A stretch of DNA of 18,758 bases from an uncultured Bacteroidaceae bacterium (lineage in GTDB: Bacteria; Bacteroidota; Bacteroidia; Bacteroidales; Bacteroidaceae): NCBI GenBank assembly GCA_904501945.1, contig CAJGCU010000046.1, positions 1 to 18,758 of the forward strand, in the 5' to 3' direction. A program made the translations under genes and the position numbers. How positions within the stretch are numbered: the stretch's first letter is position 1; every line of letters begins with the position of its first letter. The notes under the pieces were generated by a model, which was given only the letters and a program-made list of their open reading frames with translations, had not been told where the DNA came from and did not search any database. This document shows positions 14,480 to 18,758 of this stretch, piece by piece.

Positions 14480-15517
14480 ATGAAAGATTTCTGTTTAAGT
14501 TCCTATATGGCCTTCCGCTACATTTGGAAAGACGGAATGGATTTTTACCCAGGCTTCACCCATCATAACTTCCAGCCTGTCAGCGACGAAGAACGTCGTC
14601 CTGTCACCACCGCAGCTGACATCGACCGCGAGATACAGCAGCAAATGGACGCACTCTATCAACAGTACGACAACATAGGCATTTTGCTTTCAGGAGGAAT
14701 GGACAGCGCCAACTTGGCTGCCTACCTCAAGCCAGGTAGCCATGCCTACACATTCGTTTCGTCTACTGGTGTATTCGATGAAGACGTAGAGCGCGCCAAG
14801 CAATACTGCCAGAAATTCCAACTACAACATCACCTCATCGATATCACTTTCGATGACTACAAAAGATATACACCTATCGTTATGGCGTCCAAATGGGCAC
14901 CTGTTCACTCCATCGAGCCACAAATTTATAAGGCAGCCATCCAAGCCAAAAAAGACGGTGTACAAATGATACTGGTAGGCGAAAGCGCTGACCTCATCTT
15001 CGGAGGGATGGACAAACTCATCACACCCGAATGGACTTTCGACGAGTTCGTCAAGCGCTACACCTTCCTCGAACCTTCTCTGGTGCTTCGTAATCCTGTT
15101 TCGCAAGCTGAACGTTTTGAGCCTTATCGCATCGGTAAAAACAATATCGATGTACTGCATTTCATGGACGATGTTTTCTCCATTGAAAGTTCCAGCTCTT
15201 ACCTCAATGCTTTCACCGCTGCCCAATTGCCCTATTATGACCCTTATGCTCGCCTAATCATGGCAGAGCCTCTTGATATGCAGCGAGTAAGGAATGGCGA
15301 GCCCAAATATCTTGTACGGGAATTCTTTACCATGAAGTACCCTGAACTTCCTATTCCATTCAAGATTCCAATGCCACGTCCCGTTGATGAAATATTTAAG
15401 AATTGGGAAGGTCCGTCTCGTGCAGAGTTCCGTAACGATATCCCAATGCAGAAACTCACCGGCAACCAAAAGTGGCAATTGTGGTGCGCTGAGTTGTTCC
15501 TTAACCTCTTCGACTGA
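14480..15517 (+). CDS. Asparagine-synthetase-like PP-loop ATPase lacking the glutaminase domain
   Basis: A 345-residue cytoplasmic protein. LLSGGMDSANLAAYL (69-83) is the SGGxDS ATP pyrophosphatase loop, and VGESADLIFGGMDK (about 168-181) matches the GEGADELFGGY block of asparagine synthetase B. The N-terminal class II glutaminase domain (Cys at position 2, about 200 residues) is absent. Only an AFRYIWKDG-like linker that normally joins the two domains remains at residues 11-19. It is therefore probably an amide ligase that adenylates a carboxylate and uses ammonia or an amine from elsewhere, perhaps to amidate a uronic acid in the glycan. The substrate is inferred only from the neighbours. 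Confidence 0.82.
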   Translation: MKDFCLSSYMAFRYIWKDGMDFYPGFTHHNFQPVSDEERRPVTTAADIDREIQQQMDALYQQYDNIGILLSGGMDSANLAAYLKPGSHAYTFVSSTGVFDEDVERAKQYCQKFQLQHHLIDITFDDYKRYTPIVMASKWAPVHSIEPQIYKAAIQAKKDGVQMILVGESADLIFGGMDKLITPEWTFDEFVKRYTFLEPSLVLRNPVSQAERFEPYRIGKNNIDVLHFMDDVFSIESSSSYLNAFTAAQLPYYDPYARLIMAEPLDMQRVRNGEPKYLVREFFTMKYPELPIPFKIPMPRPVDEIFKNWEGPSRAEFRNDIPMQKLTGNQKWQLWCAELFLNLFD

Positions 15518-15554
15518 TTATTTTGCAACAGTCCTCTATCAGCAACATCAGCCC

Positions 15555-16418
15555 ATGGAAGAAAATCATACCAGCCAGCAAATGAAGGAAGCATTGCTCG
15601 CTACTTTCAAATTTACCAAACAGTTCCTTGCTCAGCATAGCCTGCGCTATGTTGCTTGCGGTGGAACTGTATTGGGCGCTGTACGTCATCAAGGATTCAT
15701 ACCTTGGGACGACGACATCGACATCTATATGCCAAGAGCCGACTACAACCGTCTACTCAGCATGAACGAGCAATTGCGCCCTTTAGGATATGAAGTCATC
15801 TCCTGTCACGACAAAGGTTACTATATGCCTTTTGCCAAAATATCCTCTCTCCATTCCACCATCTGGGAGTTTCAGCGCCTGCCATTCCTGATGGGTGTCT
15901 ATGTCGATATCTTCCCATTGGACGAGTTCAACGAGTCTGACGACATCATCACCGCCCGTCAGTACAAGAGCCACTACTATTTTGACAAATACATCAATGC
16001 TGTCAGTTCCTATCCCTTTTCCCATTTGCTCCACAGCATCATCCGCTTCGACATCCACCAGATAGGACTACACATCCTCAACCTCTACCGCAAACGCAAT
16101 CCTCAACGCTACCTTCAGGCATTTCTCGACTTCGAACTGACATACACAGGAGGTACTGGTGGCAAATGCGTATGCGTCACACAGTGGGAAGGACGCATCT
16201 TCCAAACCGAATGGTTCACAGATGTGGTGGAACTGCCATTCGAAGACACTACGGTCACAGTACCACGCGACTACGATGCCTATTTGCGCAAGCTCTATGG
16301 CGACTACATGACCTTGCCACCCGAAGATAAACGTATCTCTCACCCACACTACTTCGTGGACTTGCATCGCAGATACACAATCCCTGAAATATTACAATCC
16401 AACAACAGAAAAAAATGA
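15555..16418 (+). CDS. LicD-family phosphotransferase
   Basis: A 287-residue cytoplasmic protein with the diagnostic LicD block, CGGTVLGAVRHQGFIPWDDD (35-54) and on to IDI, whose aspartates bind the metal and CDP donor. LicD proteins move phosphocholine, and fukutin-like relatives phosphoribitol, from CDP-alcohols onto glycans. With a TagD-like enzyme two genes upstream, phosphoglycerol is the simplest guess for the group moved, but this is inference. The ATG at 15555 (MEENHT) is chosen. A longer frame from 15384 would overlap the previous gene by 134 bases and add 57 residues of no family character. Its stop overlaps the next start by four bases. Confidence 0.9.
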   Translation: MEENHTSQQMKEALLATFKFTKQFLAQHSLRYVACGGTVLGAVRHQGFIPWDDDIDIYMPRADYNRLLSMNEQLRPLGYEVISCHDKGYYMPFAKISSLHSTIWEFQRLPFLMGVYVDIFPLDEFNESDDIITARQYKSHYYFDKYINAVSSYPFSHLLHSIIRFDIHQIGLHILNLYRKRNPQRYLQAFLDFELTYTGGTGGKCVCVTQWEGRIFQTEWFTDVVELPFEDTTVTVPRDYDAYLRKLYGDYMTLPPEDKRISHPHYFVDLHRRYTIPEILQSNNRKK

Positions 16419-17434
16419 CTCTTGCCCCTGTTGCTCTCTTTGTCTACAACCGTACAGACAACATGATGAAGACCCTCGAATGCCTCGTTCGCAATACCCT
16501 TGCATCTGAGACCGAGCTCTACGTCTTTTCCGATGGAGGGAAAGACCAGAAATCCTGGCAACAAGTCAACCAAGTCAGACAGAAGCTACATGAGTTCAAG
16601 CAACTGGCAGACAGAAAAAAAACACTCAAGAGCATTACCATCATCGAGCGTCCCCATAATTATTATCTCGAACGCAACATTACCGAAGGCATAGCACAAG
16701 TCTTTGAGACTCACGATCGCATCATTGTTCTCGAAGATGACATCTGCACTTCACCCTACTATCTCCAGTACATGAACCAAGCCTTCGACCTCTACGCTGA
16801 TGTACCCCAAGTGATGCACGTGGCAGGATTTACTAACCTTGACTTGTTTGAGACAGACAATAAACAACGGACAACAGACAACGGACAACGGACAACGGAC
16901 AACGGACAACAGACAGCCACAAAACCCAAAAACCGAACAACCGTATACTTCACCCCTCACATGTCAGGCTGGGGCTGGGGCACTTGGCGCGACCGCTGGA
17001 AACAACATTTTATTCACTACCAAACACGCGAAGAAGCCCTGCAAGGCATGACACCCGAAGACCTCAACGCCATCCAGTACGGCGGAGTGTTCCCTTGCCT
17101 GAAAAGCCTTGACAAGCACCCCATTCCATGGGACATCTGCTGGGAAATTGCCATTTACAAAGCGGACGGACTCTGCCTCACACCAGGTCACACCCTTGTA
17201 CGAAACATCGGACTCCAAAACGGAACCCATTTCCGTGCCTCCTCCATCCTCCAGCATTATGAGTTCGACCGTGCTCCTTTAGACACTCCGCTTCCGCTCG
17301 TCCGCGTGGAGAATCCACAGAAAGATCCGCACATCGAAGAACTCTTCGCCGAAGCTATTCGTGACTGGGGTATCCGCTACACTCCGCTCGGAAAAATCAT
17401 CCGTTACCTCTATAAAAAACTGTCACATCAATAA
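16415..17434 (+). CDS. GT-A glycosyltransferase with an in-frame heptamer-repeat insert
   Basis: A 339-residue cytoplasmic glycosyltransferase. The start APVALFVYNRTDNMMKTLECL, FSDGGK (38-43), VLEDDI (105-110, the nucleotide-sugar and metal site) and MSGWGWGTWRDRW (190-202) mark a GT-A family found in surface-glycan clusters. Between AGFTNLDLF and VYFTPHMSG lies an odd polar insert (about 147-180) made mostly of TTDNGQR repeats, encoded by a 7-base tandem repeat. The flanking motifs stay in frame, so the gene is intact as sequenced. ATGA overlap with licD points to coupled translation. Family and insert are seen; the sugar is unknown. Confidence 0.85.
   Translation: MTLAPVALFVYNRTDNMMKTLECLVRNTLASETELYVFSDGGKDQKSWQQVNQVRQKLHEFKQLADRKKTLKSITIIERPHNYYLERNITEGIAQVFETHDRIIVLEDDICTSPYYLQYMNQAFDLYADVPQVMHVAGFTNLDLFETDNKQRTTDNGQRTTDNGQQTATKPKNRTTVYFTPHMSGWGWGTWRDRWKQHFIHYQTREEALQGMTPEDLNAIQYGGVFPCLKSLDKHPIPWDICWEIAIYKADGLCLTPGHTLVRNIGLQNGTHFRASSILQHYEFDRAPLDTPLPLVRVENPQKDPHIEELFAEAIRDWGIRYTPLGKIIRYLYKKLSHQ
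16864..16912. repeat. Seven-copy heptanucleotide tandem repeat within the glycosyltransferase gene
   Basis: Seven adjoining 7-base units run ACAACGG, ACAACAG, ACAACGG four times, ACAACAG. Because 7 and 3 share no factor, three units encode one cycle of Thr-Thr-Asp-Asn-Gly-Gln-Arg whatever the frame. The unit has no stop codon in any of the six frames. Adding or removing units in threes keeps the gene open. A change of one or two units shifts the frame. Confidence 0.95.
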
Positions 17435-17454
17435 TAAAAATATATCGTACTATC

Positions 17455-17493
17455 AAAAAAAAGCACAAAGCCAAAAGACTTTGTGCTTTTTTT
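17455..17493. terminator. Bidirectional terminator between convergent genes
   Basis: GCACAAAG (17463-17470) pairs with CTTTGTGC (17479-17486) around an eight-base loop. It is flanked by eight A (17455-17462) and seven T (17487-17493), so it can end transcription from the glycan cluster on the plus strand and from the secreted-protein gene on the minus strand. Confidence 0.92.
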
Positions 17494-17511
17494 GTATTAT
17501 AAAAGACTCAT

Positions 17512-18758
17512 TTACTTGACAAACACCTTCTTCGTTGAGCCATCAGAAAATTTTACGATATTGAAGCCTTTACGAAGAGCCGTCTGCTTCACGCCAGCAA
17601 GAGAGAAGTACTCTATAGCATTCACCGCTTCAGATGCAACATCCTTCACACATTCAATGTCCGTAGGAATCTCCTGACCAAGATAATAGAGACGGAATTT
17701 ATCCAGAATCGTCCAGTCACCACTGATATGAGCCGTCTTGACAGCACCAATCACGATATCCTCTTTCGCCTCCGAAATGACAAAATCAACCTCGTTTTCA
17801 GCATAAAGCCCAAGGTTTGTAATCATGTGATAAGCATTAGACATCCAGTAAGGATAATTCACAACAGTCTCCGCATCAGCATCATTCGTTGTAAAGTCAC
17901 CCAATATATGCAATGTCGTTCCATAGTAATCCTTATAGGAATCATCATCTGTCGCACCTACAGCTATCGAATCACTCGCAATAGAAAGCAGCTTGCTTCC
18001 ACAGTTGAAACTTGCCGACGAAGCATAAAGCGTCACATTCGCACGAGCATCATACACTGTGCTGTCATTGCCTTCAGCAAGTTTTGTCCACTGATTAGCC
18101 ACAATCGCTGCATAGTCATTGCCATCACGATAGAAGCCAGATGCAGCAAGCCGATACACCCCCTTAGGCATATCCTTTATCACCTGCGACAACGTAAATG
18201 CAGAGTTATTGTAGAATTCAATCTCTCCCTGACTCACTGCCGTAGTGCCGCCATCTATTGATACATCCCATCCATCCTTCAAGTCGCCATCAAACGATGC
18301 ATTAACAATCACACCTGTGATATCCTTTGGGTTCTCCTCTGATGCCGTCAGTTCTGCAATCGTTGCCTTCATCTTTTCTACCAGCTTCATCTGGTTCTCT
18401 GCCAGCAATGCAGCAGTAGCCCCATCAAGAGCCGCCAGCTGTCCATCCAGTTCACCTGCCACAGCATCCGTACCCCATTCAACCGCAGCCGAAACCGTTC
18501 CTGCATACGACACATAAGCGGCATAGAGAGAATTCAGAGCTACAAAGCTTTCCACACTCGCATCAGCAGCGGCCAGCGCATTTTCCAGCGCAGCAACACC
18601 TGCATTGAATACAGTCTTCACTTGGTCAAGTGCAGTCTTATCAGCTAGAACCATCATGTCATTCACCTTTGTGAACGCCATTTCCTGTGCATAAACATCC
18701 TTCACTTCAACCAGCAGCGACGCAAGCTGAGACACCTTGTCATAGTCAGAAGCATCAC
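17512..18758 (-). CDS. C-terminal part of a large secreted protein with a type IX-like sorting tail (partial)
   Basis: An open frame entering from the right edge and ending at TAA (17512); about 415 residues are visible. There is no true start here: the GTG at 18735 is only the first possible codon in a frame already open. The N-terminal third seen here is Ala-rich and probably helical (LYAAYVSYAGTVSAA). Then comes a beta-rich region beginning GVIVNASFDGDLKDGWDVS, like a carbohydrate-binding or jelly-roll domain. The last 35 residues (from IEYFSLAGVKQ to STKKVFVK) follow the pattern of Bacteroidales C-terminal sorting domains for type IX secretion. Role unknown; likely surface-attached or exported. 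Confidence 0.78.
   Translation of the reverse strand, partial: DASDYDKVSQLASLLVEVKDVYAQEMAFTKVNDMMVLADKTALDQVKTVFNAGVAALENALAAADASVESFVALNSLYAAYVSYAGTVSAAVEWGTDAVAGELDGQLAALDGATAALLAENQMKLVEKMKATIAELTASEENPKDITGVIVNASFDGDLKDGWDVSIDGGTTAVSQGEIEFYNNSAFTLSQVIKDMPKGVYRLAASGFYRDGNDYAAIVANQWTKLAEGNDSTVYDARANVTLYASSASFNCGSKLLSIASDSIAVGATDDDSYKDYYGTTLHILGDFTTNDADAETVVNYPYWMSNAYHMITNLGLYAENEVDFVISEAKEDIVIGAVKTAHISGDWTILDKFRLYYLGQEIPTDIECVKDVASEAVNAIEYFSLAGVKQTALRKGFNIVKFSDGSTKKVFVK

Noticed and set aside
15384..15554. Extended licD start giving 344 residues
   Set aside because: It overlaps the preceding ligase gene in another frame and adds residues unlike LicD; the ATG at 15555 falls just before the conserved domain.

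Overview
The window looks like chromosome from a Bacteroidales bacterium, most like Prevotella or a relative. Four gene starts are preceded by the Bacteroidetes-type -7 promoter box TAnnTTTG, and two of these have a TTTG -33 element exactly 19 bases upstream. Shine-Dalgarno sequences are not evident. The right-edge gene ends in a C-terminal segment like the type IX secretion sorting domains of this order, and the families present fit the group. This placement is an inference from sequence character, since no database was searched.

Left part (1-5203, all minus strand). The first 92 bases hold the start of a lipoprotein gene that runs off the window, with a good promoter upstream. Next comes a tight operon read dxs, trkA, trkH: the first enzyme of the non-mevalonate isoprenoid pathway, followed by both parts of a Trk potassium uptake system. 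dxs and trkA overlap by four bases. trkA and trkH are separated by 46 bases that contain four heptamer repeats.

Middle (5204-6398). A divergent promoter region separates dxs from a small secreted outer-membrane beta-barrel gene, which has its own promoter, a hairpin at the predicted mRNA 5' end and a strong terminator. A 300-base gap then holds nested direct and inverted repeats, followed by the metG promoter.

Right part (6399-17434, all plus strand). metG is followed at short spacing by eight surface-glycan or envelope genes: a membrane-anchored metallophosphoesterase, an LTA-synthase/OpgB-like membrane phosphotransferase, a GT14-type glycosyltransferase, an acyltransferase-3 membrane protein, a TagD-like cytidylyltransferase with its own promoter, an asparagine-synthetase-like PP-loop protein without a glutaminase domain, a LicD-family phosphotransferase and a GT-A glycosyltransferase. 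Together they read as a tailoring module that adds phosphorylated alcohols (CDP-glycerol or a similar donor), acyl groups and sugars to a surface glycan. Nothing seen here would start, flip or polymerise a glycan, so the acceptor must be made elsewhere.

The most notable signal is a seven-copy heptanucleotide tract inside the last glycosyltransferase gene. Seven is not a multiple of three, so loss or gain of one copy would truncate the enzyme, making it a candidate phase-variable gene. The same heptamer occurs between trkA and trkH. The window ends with a bidirectional terminator and the 3' part of a large secreted protein gene on the minus strand.
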